This document shows positions 13,101 to 24,104 of a stretch of 64,000 nucleotides of DNA, in pieces. A program made the position numbers and the translations under genes. The first letter of the stretch is position 1. Each line of letters begins with the position of its first letter. The stretch is from Limnanthes douglasii subsp. nivea. Lineage: Eukaryota > Streptophyta > Magnoliopsida > Brassicales > Limnanthaceae. The stretch spans positions 249,052,925 to 249,116,924 of the forward strand of contig JAUPFV010000001.1 of the NCBI GenBank assembly GCA_036936605.1, in the 5' to 3' direction. The notes below the pieces were generated by a model. It saw only the letters and a program-made list of their open reading frames with translations, was not told where the DNA came from and ran no database searches.

Positions 13101-13760
13101 AAGAAGAACAATAAGTGGAGGATGTGTGTGGACTTTATAGACTTAAACAAAACATGTTTGAAAGATCCATTCTCACTGCCGAGAATTGACCAATTTGTGG
13201 ATACAACATGAGAAAATAAGATGATATCCTTTATAAATACTTTTGTGAGATACAATCATGTACAAATAAAAGAATAGGACCATAAATATATAATTTTTAT
13301 AACCTAAAAATGATATATTTTTATAGAGTAATGCCTTTCGGATTGAAAAGTTTTGGAAAACCTACTAATGGTTAGTAAACAAAATATTTGCAACTCAATT
13401 TAAAAAGACAAGCCTATAATGATGAGATATTGGTAAGAATCATTCATGAAGAAAATGATATGGCCTACCAAAACGAGAAATTTAGCAACCCTAGTAAAAA
13501 GTTGTTCAAAAAAGCGTTTTTATACTCATTTTCTAGCTATTTAGTTCCTTATCCTTTTAAAGGATCTATTTATTTTTATTCTTTAGTTCGAGTAAACCTC
13601 AAGTTGAATCCAGAAAATTGCACATTTGGCGTACGGTTTGAAAAATTCTTAGGATACATGGTGAGAAAAAAGAATCAAAGTAGATCTAGCATAACTCACT
13701 AATTTGACAACAATAAAGCCACTAAAGAATGTCAAACAAGTCCAAATCTTGATTGGCAAC
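10200..13760 (+). pseudogene. Ty3/gypsy retrotransposon gag-pol, heavily decayed
   Basis: Translated fragments in all three plus frames follow gypsy order. There is a gag-like block at about 11120-11340 (GSAIQWFNNLL). A zinc-finger-like KYCKFHCEISHFKKD lies near 11823, followed by an EVIAGGDS phrase near 12080. A protease block at 12230-12435 has INTGSSTNILY in place of the DTGSS active site. RT follows: KKKNNKWRMCVDFIDLNK near 13098, DPFSLPRIDQFVD near 13148, RVMPFGLKS near 13328, and LKLNPENCTFGV with KFLGYMV near 13597-13665. Integrase is missing: recognisable pol stops near 13760 at the start of a tandem array. No LTRs were found. Stops are frequent. It resembles Tat/Athila-type plant gypsy polyproteins, but the clade is uncertain. 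Confidence 0.75.
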
Positions 13761-13790
13761 AATAAAGCTCACGACTGGTGGTTATATTTA

Positions 13791-15290
13791 CTTATGTACC
13801 TCATATTCATTTATAGGTTTTTCAATAAGTTGTTACTTTTCCTTAAGAAAACAAAATAAATTTTTCTTGTAATAAAAGTTTTTGAAACGTAGAGAAACAT
13901 ACCTAAATAATGCTTGCAAAAGTTGCTGAATATTCATTTACAAAACTTGATAACACATGACTTACAGAATGTAAATTTGTTAAATTTTAATAAACTAAGT
14001 ACCTTATCCAACCTATGGACCCTATCTTTAGCTAGAAACACTTTTATTCTGTCCCTCCCCATGTTATGTATTTTTTTAAATAATTTTTATAGAAGTATAT
14101 TTTCGAAATACCAATTTACCAAACATCGAGAAATATGTCTAAACAATACTTACAAAAACCTTATTAAATGACCATTTGTGAAAAATGACTAAATGAATTG
14201 CAAAATGTACATTTTCTAATTCTCATGAACGACGTACCTCATATTAGTCTTGACCTTTTACACGACTAGATTCTTACTTCTAATAAGTTCCTCAACCTCT
14301 AATATAGTTTTGTCCACCAGCTTTTTGTTTGCTTGTAAATTTTTTGAATTATAATAATACCTAAATGTAGGGTAATATGAATAAATTAGAATTTTCAAAT
14401 ATCTATTGCAAAACCTAACTAAACTAGCCTACAAAACCTTAATGAATGACCTTTTTCAAAATCTAACTACTTATGACTTACGAAATGTACATTTGAGAAA
14501 ATTTAATTAACTATATACCTCATCCTTAATTGAGACCTTATTCATAACTTGCGGCTCCATTTCCTTTTGTACCTTTCTCCATTTTGCAGTTTTGTCCAAA
14601 GATTGTGGATTTTCCTTCAAAATAAGTATAGTTTCTTTAATTATATTTTTGTTAAACATATGGAACCATACCAAAATAAGACTTGCTAAACCTTGATAAA
14701 AGACAATTTGTGAAACCTGATTATACCGATTTGCAAATGTATATTGGAAAATATTAATTAACTATATATGCTTGTGAAATTTATCACCAACTGAAAACTC
14801 ACTCGCACTTTGTACCCCTAATCGTTTGTAGTTTTTCAATAAGTTGTTGTTTTCCTTCAGAAAATAGTTGCTTAAAATACCATTTTACAAAACATATGGA
14901 AATACTCATAAACAAAAATTATGAAACGTGACTACATATGACTTGTGAAATACACAATAAATAAATATTCATTACCTATGTACCTCAACCAACGGTTGGA
15001 CCTTATCGCTAGTTGACAACTCGATTTCATTATATATCCCCTCATCATTTGTAGCTCTTTAAAAAATCTAGTGCTTTCAATGCAAAATAAAAAAATTGTG
15101 ACTTAAATATTTGCAAAACACTGAGAAACATATTTGAACATGTGTGGAACCTTGCCAAATATGCATATGCGAGACACAATTAAACGAGTCTATAAAATGT
15201 ACATTTAAAAAATCTAATTAACTATGTACCTTATCCACCGGCTTGACCTTTTCTCCAGTTGGCAATATAGTTTTCTTATGTTCCTCCGTA
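13791..15290. repeat. Diverged tandem array, about 205-290 bp units
   Basis: About seven units can be marked by a recurring CTATGTACCTCATCC-like word near 13795, 13997, 14228, 14515, 14765, 14970 and 15223. Each unit continues with a GACCTTAT.. word, then a TTTGTA../TTTTTCAATAAGTTG stretch, then AAACAT..GAAACATA and TGACTTACAGAATGTA-like words. Identity is low, so the array is old. No reading frame is kept across units. It starts where the gypsy pol homology ends. Confidence 0.55.
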
Positions 15291-16439
15291 TTAACTAGAG
15301 AAGTTTCCTCCTTTACCATCATATTTTTAAAAGGAAGTACATTTTCTAGCCCTTATTATCTCTCTGCACGATAGGTTTTTTGTGAGTGGTGAAGCAAAAA
15401 CTAATTGATCACTTTTCTCTTACAACCTATGTTACCTGCATACCCTTATTCTTTAGGTTTCACCACCGATAGCCCCATAATTGAGTTTATTTAAGCTTTC
15501 TTTAACTATGCGGACTCTTGTAGACTTAATTTTTTTGTTCATACTTTTTTTATGGTTTTCGAATTTTATAACCTTTTTTTAAGATTAGTATTTTCTTTAC
15601 TGAAAATATTGTATTTTTTATGAGCTGAGTATTTTTCATAATATCTTTTAGATGATTCTCTTTGGTTGGTTCGTTTCATAACTTCACCATACAGTTATTA
15701 TTATCTTATTTCATCAGTCGATTTTTGTCTGATTTTTTTTCCATCACTCTCTTTGTTTGTTGGTTTATCTTCATCTTCTTATTCTACAACCTCTTGACCA
15801 TTTTATGTTGTCTCAAATATATTTCTTTCAATAATAATTGACTGTTTAATATCTCATACTAATGTGAAAAATTTCAAGTGCACAAATACTTTCAAATAGT
15901 AATAAGTGTTTAATACCTAAATATCAAACTTAAAGATTTTTTTTTCAATTGTTAAATTTTATATATTTAAATACTATATGAATCGATTGATTTTTCTCGT
16001 TTCTAATATAATTTTTATTAATTCATAATTAATTAAATAAAAGGAAAACAAAAATTAAAATAAATACTTATTAAAAGAAAACTTATGACTATTAAACCAT
16101 ATATTGTATATAACATCTTCAATTTTATTTTTATTTAGTTTAATTAAGGGTTTCATAAAAGCTAAATTTTCTTACGTTTGTTACTACCTTCTCTTCGAAG
16201 AGTAATACATTTTTTTACGAGATAACCTATCATAAGTCTTCAATCACATATAATCCGGTCTTATAGTTTAAAAATCTAATTAATCTTTAGAAGTCATGTC
16301 AAGTATATGTACCATAAATTTAACATATGATATTATTATTGGACATTTAAGTCATACAAGAAGTTATATATATATTTAAACAAAAATTTAATATAAAAAA
16401 TTAGCTCATGTTGATCAGGTGTACACAATATACAACATA
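15291..16439. other. AT-rich intergenic stretch
   Basis: Pyrimidine-rich then A/T-rich sequence. No gene, element end or repeated unit was recognised. Confidence 0.55.
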
Positions 16440-16747
16440 GAAGCAAAAACACAAGATATTAAGAAAATAAAATAAATTGCAACAAAATCCATGTCATCAT
16501 TTATGTTCAACTACTTCATGTATTTCTCTCGAAGTTAAACATGGAACTCCGATATGAACATGTAATCACTTTTTGCAAAATTTCCAAACATGTGGTTTAA
16601 TGTAGTATAACATGTAATCACTTTTTGCAAAATTTCCAAACATGTGGTTTAATGTAGTATAACATGTCATATACTTGATTGCCAATTTCCACTTTACGCG
16701 AACATGTGATAAAGGTTTTACCTAAAGCATGTCATTTAATGTAGCAC
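16440..16747 (-). mobile_element. Flank of the old antisense copia, other side of the insertion
   Basis: When the younger element is removed, 16747 joins 20945 (after one copy of the 5-bp duplication) and gives a word almost the same as the nearby TTAATGTAGTATAACATGTC..ATACTTGAT repeat. This segment therefore belongs to the same older element or its 3' flank. No confident protein match was found here. Confidence 0.5.
16557..16660. repeat. Perfect 52-bp tandem duplication
   Basis: The 52 bases beginning AACATGTAATCACTTTTTGC at 16557 are repeated at 16609 without visible change, so the duplication is recent. A third, partly similar word (TTAATGTAGCAC) ends at 16747, exactly where the copia LTR begins. 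The array lies in the flank of an old antisense copia element. Confidence 0.85.
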
Positions 16748-17361
16748 TGTTAGAATATATTTATTTAATATATTTTATGGACCGACAATAATTTGGACCG
16801 CATTCTAATTAAAAGTAATCGAGTTAATTATTTAATTAACTAAATTAGATCTATGGGTGAAAAGTCGTTATGGGCTCAAGTGTGGTAATTAGGTTGAATT
16901 TGGGCACTATGACGAAGAGAGCCTAAATCTCAACACTTAAGCTTATATTTATAAATCAAGGATATAAACTGAATTATCAATTTATCGGGTTATGGTTCCT
17001 GGACTTAGGGAAGTATAATGGGATGGGCTTTATAATGTTAGGCTTCAAATTGTAAAGACTATAAGTAAGGGCTAGGTATATGAATTTCATCATCCTAAAC
17101 CATAATCAAAACAGACGGTCACTTCTTTTAGTGTCTGGAAACCTTTCCTTTCTAATAACTCATTCTGCAGTTTTCTCAAGGCAATATACAGAATCGCCAA
17201 AGAACGAAAAGGAACAAAAGAAAATACTATATGGAAATAGCAGACAACCCTGTAAGTGTTCTTGGTTTTCTGTTTATTCATTAGGTGAATCAAAAAATGT
17301 TTAATTATTTTTCCACGATTTGTTATATATTATTTTATGCGATTTCGAATAATATATAACA
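16748..17361 (+). repeat. 5' LTR of copia element
   Basis: 614 bp with TG...CA ends. Its last two thirds (from about 17030) matches 20620-20944 with small differences. It holds the ACTATAAGTAAGGGCTAGG word, a CCTTTCTAATAACTC word and the AATATATAACA end. The LTR carries the element's promoter and polyadenylation signals. Confidence 0.9.
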
Positions 17362-17363
17362 TT

Positions 17364-17376
17364 TGGTATCAGAGCC
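17364..17376 (+). other. Primer-binding site (initiator tRNA-Met type)
   Basis: TGGTATCAGAGCC lies two bases after the LTR. This is the usual plant copia primer-binding site, complementary to the 3' end of initiator methionine tRNA. Confidence 0.93.
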
Positions 17377-17915
17377 AACTTAACCTTTTTTTATTCGGTA
17401 GAACAATCAAATTGTGTATTGATAGATAAAGATACATATTTTTCTTCATCGAAAAAATCCATACCATTGGGATTATGTGTTAATTGAACTGATTAGGGCA
17501 TGAATTTAGGGATTGTGTGAAAAGCATGTTATGTGATTTATTCGTATTTAACAACATGTATATCTGTTTTTTTTTCTTCATGTTTTATATGAATAAATTG
17601 CAATTTTGATAGTTTGAGGATCTTTTTAGTTAATTCGGGGTTGATTGATGTCTGGAATTTCTTCTCTCAAAATTAGCATTAAATCAACCCTAATATAACG
17701 AATAGAATCAAAATCATCGGGGCAACAACTCATCAACGACTTAACCCCAGATTTTAATGTTGATCGAAATCTGTCTAACGATGTTGATCATGACCAGCGA
17801 ATTGATGACGTTGTGGTGAATGCTATGACCTATGAGGATTCGCAAACCCACTATTATCGCGATGATATTAGTAGGAGGCTACTGGTTTTGCATAAAACCA
17901 GTGACAGTAGTGCTA

Positions 17916-18095
17916 CTGCGGGCTGACCAATGCCCAGGACTTGCAGCAACATTACTATAGGTTGGGCGGATGCCCGTAACTTGCAGCAGCTACTGCTGCC
18001 ATTTGCAGCAGGTTTACTGCAGGCTGGGTGCATGCCCAGGACCTACATCAATATTGTTGCAGGTTGGGTGCACGCCCAAGACCTGTAGTAGGTCG
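17916..18095 (+). repeat. GC-rich minisatellite with a hairpin in each unit
   Basis: Four units of about 40 bp (the second is longer by about 20) each contain GCAGGCTGGGTGCATGCCCA or a variant followed by GGACCTGC. Each unit is an imperfect inverted repeat: GCAGG pairs with CCTGC, and TGGG pairs with CCCA around TGCATG. The block is a GC island in AT-rich DNA. A few codons can be read through it, but stops (TGA at 17927, TAG at 18088) argue against coding now. Confidence 0.75.
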
Positions 18096-18284
18096 GGAAG
18101 AAAAAAATCGTTTTTTTTAAATTATTTTTTTTCTTTTAAATTAATTATGTTATTCATTTAATATATTTGAACTAATTTATATCACAAATATGATATGTTT
18201 GACATGCTAATTGTTGAATGTTTATTTGTAAATTAAATTGTATGTGCTTGAATGATTTAATGGTGATGCATTACTTAAGTTTCG

Positions 18285-19180
18285 TACACCGGTAGGTGAA
18301 ACTAAGAAATTAATTTAACCGGACTTCCAGAAGTTTAATATTAATTTTCGGCTTTGATCAGTAATTCATCCATGCACTATTGATTTTAGTGATCGATACT
18401 CCCTGGACTTTCAAAAGTCCATTGGTAGTCCCTGGACTATAGAGTTTGGATAAAGTTAGTCATCTGGATCTGTTGATTAATATAAAGATGTCATGTGACA
18501 CCATACTCAACAGAGTCTTGTATCACCAATGGTCCCTCGACTTTCACCTTGACTACATTTGAAGTTCGACGTAAAGGCGATGGACCATTAGTGATATAAG
18601 TTTCTCTTAAGTATGATGTCATATGGCAGTTTTATGTTAATCAACAGATGATGTAGACTAAATTTATTCAAACCGGATAGTCAAGGGACTGCCAACGGGA
18701 TTTTGAAAGCCTAAGGACTATCTGCCACTAAAATTGGTAGTCGAGGGACAGACTATTGTTCAAAGACTTAATTTTCTTATGGATCTTAGGCTTCGAAAGG
18801 TTCGAGGATTAATTTAAATTAAAATATCACTGGCCCTCCGGAAGGTTCACGTTTGGGTTTAAATTAATCATAAACGGGGGAAAATTACTGAAAATGGTCC
18901 TTGTGTTGATTTTAATTTTAAATAGATGAAATCGGCCCTCCGAAAGGTTTCATCAGTATTTATGATAAATTAAATTCATTACAATTTTTGATTTTAAGTA
19001 GGTGAAATCGGCCATCCGGAAGGTTTCACATGTACTTAAGAAAATCAAATTAGGGTTATTTTAATCTAAGTAAATGACATTGACCCTCTGGAAGGTCTCA
19101 TTGGTACTTAGGAATTTAAAATAATGATCATTGTATTTTTCTCAAACTCATAAAATTGCATGTTATGATTTGCCCTCCGG
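18285..19180 (+). repeat. Hairpin tandem array with CCGGAAGG core
   Basis: Five or six units occur near 18330, 18835, 18925, 18995, 19070 and 19165. The best unit (about 18992-19036) reads AAGTAGGTGAAATCGGCC, then ATCCGGAAGG, then TTTCACATGTACTT. AAGTA pairs with TACTT, TGAAA with TTTCA, and CC with GG around the CCGG core. The spacing is 70-90 bp apart from the MITE insertion between the first two units. This gives a series of stem-loops in the transcript between the primer-binding site and gag. Confidence 0.7.
18398..18750. mobile_element. Long-TIR MITE inserted in the copia leader
   Basis: The two halves are inverted copies of about 175 bp. The left arm reads CTCCCTGGACTTTCAAAAGT..GTAGTCCCTGGACTAT..GTTGATTAATATAAA. 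The right arm, read on the minus strand, gives GTCCCTCGACTACC..GCAGTCCCTTGACTATCC..GTTGATTAACATAAA. The centre is near 18570-18580. No coding capacity is present. The target duplication is uncertain: ACTATTGAT at 18376 and ACTATTGTT at 18752 are possible but leave extra bases on the left. Confidence 0.75.
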
Positions 19181-19369
19181 TATCTATTATCAGGGAATGT
19201 TTATGTTTTACATGTATTTGTCATTCTCATGCATATGTTTTCAATTATATGTCAATATGCTAAATGTGTTTTGTGTTTGTTATTCTTATTATAGTATCCA
19301 CTGGTTACAATTTATTAGGGAACCGTCCACCCATGTTGGATTGTTCGGACTTCTAATTGTGGAATGAAT

Positions 19370-20656
19370 ATATGTTGCAGTTTTTATCTGTACATAATTA
19401 CTATTATATTGTCAACTCCCAAACCATCCCCCTTAGTCCGAAAAATACATCGGAGGAAACTAAGGTTCATGAAATGTGGGAGAAGTCAAATAAGTTATAC
19501 ATGACACTCTTGTTACAGGGGATACTAGTAGCATTGCGTGGGGATGTCCCTAAAGGTCGCGGAGGTCGAGAAAGCCTTTGCCAAAAATAAGAAGGTAGGG
19601 ATGCAGCGTTTGCTCATCGAGCTAGCTACTAAAACATATAATGGAAAGGTAAAATCCGGGAGCATATTTTGCGAATGTCGATGATTCAGAAAAAGTTAAA
19701 GGTAATTGGTTTAGAGTTGCCTGAGGAATGCATAGTGGTATTCATGTTTCGTTCACTGTCAGACTGGTTTAAGTATTTTCAGTCCACCTAAAAGTGCATG
19801 CGAGAAAAGTGGAATATCAATGAGTTTATTTCCCACGTTGCACAGGAGGAGGAAAAACTTAGAGCCACAACGCCTGAGGTTAATGTGATTACATCTACAA
19901 AACGGGTAGGGCCTAAGCGAAAGAAAGATGACAAATGACCAGGTCAAGGTTCGGTAAAGAAGAAAAAACCTAAGAAATCGATTGTAGGTCTATGTTTTTT
20001 CTGCAGAGAGAAAGAACATTTGAAGAAGGATTGTGATAAACACCATGCTTATTTGATAAGAAAAAGTATCCCATATCTTTGGTTGTTTCAGAAAGTAATA
20101 TAGTTTGTGTGAAAAGAAATACTTGGTGGGTTGATTTGGCTGCAACAACTTATGTGTGTATCTCTATGTAGGGTACGTCAAAGAGCATGATGCTAAGTGA
20201 GGATGAAAGATCCATTTTCACGGTAGACGGGGGCTCATGTGATGTTTTAGCTATTTTTGATTTTTTTCTTTAAAACTTTCTACTCGACATGTATTATTTT
20301 TAGAGAACGTAATGTATGTTCCCACTTTTCAGAGGAACTTAATTTCTTTTCCAGTTTCAGACTTGCAAGGTTACTCTTGTCTGATGGGGAACAATTGTTT
20401 CACACTCTCTTTAAATAATGTGATTGTTGGAAATGGAAATTTAAATAAAGAGGATAATTTGTATTTGTTGAATACTATTAATAATCACAACATTTCTATA
20501 AATACACAACGTACACCGAACAACATTACTAAATCTAAAAAATCTTCTAAACTGTGGCACAAGCGGTTAGGTAACATATCCAAAGTTAGGATGGACTATA
20601 AGAATGGGTTTTATGATGTTGGGCTTCACAATGTAAAGACTATAAGTAAGGGCTAG
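19370..20656 (+). pseudogene. Copia gag, protease and start of integrase, broken and truncated
   Basis: Gag of the UBN2 type is readable in two frames. It has KVHEMWEKSNK near 19470, then LLIELATKTYNGK and REHILRMSMIQKKLKVIGLE near 19610-19710, then EKWNINEFISHVAQEEEKL near 19806. A CCHC knuckle, CFFCREKEHLKKDC, is complete near 19998-20039. The protease remnant has WWVDLAATTYVC near 20125, where copia usually has DSAA or DTAA. An open stretch, 20312-20656, has VMYVPTFQRNLIS and the pre-integrase phrase LWHKRLGNIS. It then runs directly into LTR sequence, which supplies the artificial C-terminus up to TAG at 20654-20656. Everything from the integrase core to RNase H is deleted. Stops at 19588 and 19936 also break gag. 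Confidence 0.85.
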
Positions 20657-20944
20657 GTTTAGGAATTTCATTATCCTAAACCCTAATCAAACGGAAGGCC
20701 GTTTCCTTTAGTGTCTAGAAATCGTTCCTTTCTACTAACTCGTTATGCAGGTTTCTCAAGACAATATACAGAATTGCTAAAGAACAAAAAAGAACAAAAG
20801 AGAATAGTATATGGAAAGCAGCAGGCAAACCCGTAAGTGTTCTTGGTTTTCTATTTATTTATTAGGTGAATCAAGAAAATGGTTTAATTATTTTTCCACG
20901 ATTTGATATATATTATTTGATGCGATTTCAAATGATATATAACA
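20610..20944 (+). repeat. 3' LTR of copia element, 5' part missing
   Basis: It matches 17030-17361 of the 5' LTR in order, including the GTAAAGACTATAAGTAAGG word and the ATATATAACA end. The first 280 bp or so of a full LTR is absent because of the pol-to-LTR deletion. Confidence 0.85.
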
Positions 20945-22175
20945 AGTACAACATGTAACATACTTGACTGTCATAATAGAGGTAAAAAATAATCTATTTT
21001 GCACTCTTGTATGATATGACGCCTCTTGCTTGATTGAATACATAAGAGGTAGTATAAATTTTAGTGTCTATCCACAATGTAAATTATACATAAGAATAAC
21101 CTAACATCTATAGGTTATTTGATCTGTTGTATGTTAAACCGAAGTGTTTAGTATGCTTCAAGTATTAGAGTATCATTTTCATACATTTTGATGGACAACT
21201 CATGGATTTCTCAATTACCTCCTCAACATTCAAAAAATGAATGATATCTTTGGTATTGTGTTTACATGAAAATACATTATACTTCCAACAACCGAAGCAT
21301 ATAGGATTGTCTCTATGAACTGTAATTCTGAATCTATCTTGGGGAAGTGATGGAGTGAGATCTTATCACCCTAATCTATAGAAGAATTCATGGTTTGATA
21401 TTGTCCAACCCTAAAGGCGTACCATTCTTTCAATGTATGTCTTTTATGAGAGACTCATAATGCCTCTTTGAAGGTTTCTTATAATTTGGATTCCTAACAC
21501 ATAAGACGCTCCACCAAGGTCTTTCACGTCAAATAGTTTGGACATATAACTTTTGGTAACATGTAATAAACCTAGATCGTTTGTAAAGATGAGTATATCT
21601 TAGACATATAACACCAAATAGATTACTTTACTCACATTAAACTTATGATATACACAATCTTCCATACAATTCATCTGAAATGATTATACTAAGGAATTTG
21701 TGATACCACCGACGAGATGCATGTTTGAGTTTGTTGATCGATTCCTTTAGTTACACACCATTGAATTTGGATCTCAAAACACAAAACATCCAGGTTGCTG
21801 CATGTAAATAATTTATGCAATGTATCTATTATGAAACATTGTTTTAACATAAATCTAATGAAGCTCAAAATCAAAATGAGAAACAAGAGCCATGACTTTC
21901 CTAAACGAGTCTTTGGGTAGTACTAGAGAAAAAGTCTCAGAATAGTCAATCATTTCTTGTTGATTGTACCATTTTGCTTCAAGATACACTTTATATCTTT
22001 ACACTTATCCTAAAACATCGCGTTTAGTTTTAAACAACCATTTCCAACCGATTGATTTCTTCCATTTAGATAAGGTGTCAAGATCTCATACTGTTTTTTG
22101 CGTCAATTTTTACTCTTCATTCCTTTTTTAATCCATTGTCTGGAGTTTGAACTCTTCATAACATCCTGAAATATG
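20945..22175 (-). pseudogene. Old antisense copia pol (RT to RNase H), broken
   Basis: Read on the minus strand from about 22175 downward, this gives the Ty1/copia RVT_2 order. It starts with KKSIGWKWLFKTKRDV, then KVYLEAKWYNQQEMIDYSET, then FSLVLPKDSFRKVMALVSHF, then MEDCVYHKFNVSK, then VLYV.DILIF (degenerate YVDD), then DVKDLGGASYVLGIQI and GIMSLS.KTYIERM. It ends in the RNase H phrase YTTSYVFNQARGVISYKSAK near 20980-21060. There are many stops. The homology is cut at 20945 by the younger copia element, and related flank continues at 16747 and below. This shows nested insertion. Confidence 0.85.
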
Positions 22176-23215
22176 ATTGAGTTATATTCTAAAATGTATG
22201 AAATCTCCTTATTATTTCTTTTAAATTTCCTTAGTAATATAAGTTATTTTATTATTATTATTGTTCAATCATTGTTAATTTATTCATGTAATAGTCAATG
22301 ACACTCGATCCAAGTGGCTCAAGCCATTGGATGGTGAAACACTCTAAAAGATATAAATTTATAATAAATATGATGATTTAAATTTTTCATATGAAGTGTG
22401 CATGTTAATTATTTAAAATTTTCTATTAAATCTATTTAGCCAGTTTTAAATCAATAAATTTTATCATAGTTGGATTAGGTATTAGGCGTTAAAACATCCA
22501 CATATTTTTAGTAACTCATATTAACTAGACAACATAATATAAGAATCCACATAGAAGTTTTAACATAAAATTATTCTTTTTATGTGAGTGTTTACGTTGA
22601 TTAGCCATAACACTCGGTTAGTTGGTAGACATTTATGAACATTTTTTTTTATGACAATTACTATAAAAAAAACCGTGTTATTTTAATCTATTAATTAATG
22701 TAAAAAAACTTATATGTACAATATAATCATATTAACATTCGATTTAAAAAAAATCTTAAAAATCATGATAGAAAACTAATCAAATTATAATCTAAACATC
22801 AAATTATTGGTATTCTAACTAAATAATAATTAGATAGACATAAATAAGATCATAAGGTCCTATAATATATAGTTTTCTAATATTTAAGATCATAAAGTAT
22901 TTATAACGTTACTCAGGTTAAAATTAAACATTATCTTTAATGTTTCAAATAATCCATGAAAATAAATAAAAGAGCAATATTAAATGATATTTGAGAGTGA
23001 GTCCTTTTTGAATACATACTATGAAGTGCAAATATTATAAAAAAAAAGGAAAACATAATAAAATACCAAAATCATCATCTAACATTAGTCATAGGATATA
23101 CAATCATGACATGAAGTAAAAAACAAGATGAACAAATCAAAGAAAAAAAAGTAAAAAAAAAGTATATAAACTAAAAGAAAATAAAACAAAAGAGTGAAAA
23201 GAAAAAAACTCATCA
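22176..23215. other. AT-rich intergenic stretch
   Basis: No gene or element was recognised. Simple A-rich sequence dominates around 23040-23200. Confidence 0.6.
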
Positions 23216-24104
23216 CTCGTCATCATCCTTGGAATTTGGATAAAAATAAGGGTAGACATAACGAGTCAAGAATCCAAAGGCCCTTCACTTTGACTATAAT
23301 GATAGCACAACATTTCAACAATCATATGTATGAGGATACAAGGTGCCAATACTAGTCTTAAGGGTAATACGAAATGTTGGTGGTGATACTTCTAGACGGC
23401 GTATAAACTTCTTAAAATCAATTATCCTCTGAGGATACGGTTTTTTGTAGCTAAATGAAACTTCATTAAATAATTAGAGTATTCATGGATTTCTCTATAA
23501 ATGAGTTTGTGTAAATCAATAGGTTTGCAAGTCATAATCGAATAAACTAATACTACCATAGACCTTGTAACATGATTCAAATTGGTGTTCACATCAAACG
23601 ACCAGTAACATACATAAACCATAGTCCTCCCAATAAACTTAACTTTCCCTTACAGTCCGAAATGGGTTACAGGAACACCTAATCCATGTTGAACCATCTT
23701 TATGATTCCTCGCAAAACCTCATAAAAAATAATCTCGGGTTTCTAAGGATAATAATAATTTGATATCGATGAAAGCTAAAATAATGAATTCGTAGAATTT
23801 ATCATAAAATCCATACTTCAAACTGTAAACGGTATTATATGTTTGTATTGTCCAAGTACAAAAATAAAGTGCGTAAAACTCGCGTACAAGTTGAATAACA
23901 ACAAGTTTATGATATTTAAAAAAAATAAGTACATCATAAAATTATGATGGTCTCTTCGAGATTTGTAAAATCATAATGGTATACAAACTCATGCTCGCTG
24001 ATTATTGGTTTCGCTAAAAAATCTTTATAACATTTTCAGTTTTAGAATTCGTCAAGAACCTAATTGGATCCTCATCTATTGTCTTAAAACTTCTTCCTCT
24101 CCTC
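23216..24104 (-). pseudogene. Possible plant-transposon-type coding remnant (PF20167-like)
   Basis: On the minus strand a gene-like series of fragments can be read. It starts with MRRGRSFKTIDEDPIRFLTN near 24100, then VVIQLVREFYALYFCTWTIQ near 23880, then LGVPVTHFGL and GKVKFIGRT near 23640-23690. An open stretch (23622-23422) contains LNHVTRSMVVLVYSIMTCKP and IDLHKLIYREIHEYS. Then comes IIDFKKFIRRLEVSPP, with an acidic DDDE-like end near 23220. The phrases REFYA, PVTHFG and HVTRSMVVLVYSI.TGKPIDL.KLI are typical of the domain named putative plant transposon protein, found in many unclassified plant repeats. Several stops break it. The assignment is from memory of the family and is moderate. 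Confidence 0.5.

Larger units (their letters stand above)
17377..19369 (+). other. Long copia leader with two families of hairpin repeats
   Basis: About 2 kb between the primer-binding site and recognisable gag. A possible remnant N-terminal gag start (ATG near 17650) soon hits stops. The stretch holds a GC-rich minisatellite (17916-18090), a CCGGAAGG hairpin array (18285-19180) and an inserted MITE (18398-18750). Confidence 0.7.
16748..20944 (+). mobile_element. Copia-type LTR retrotransposon, internally deleted
   Basis: A 5' LTR begins TGTTAGAATATA (16748) and ends ATATATAACA (17361). A primer-binding site follows, then a long leader, gag, protease and the first part of the integrase region. 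The body then jumps straight into the middle of the 3' LTR (from about 20600), which ends ATATATAACA at 20944. Flanking bases AGCAC (16743-16747) and AGTAC (20945-20949) look like a 5-bp target-site duplication with one C-to-T change. RT and RNase H are absent, so the copy is non-autonomous. Confidence 0.9.
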
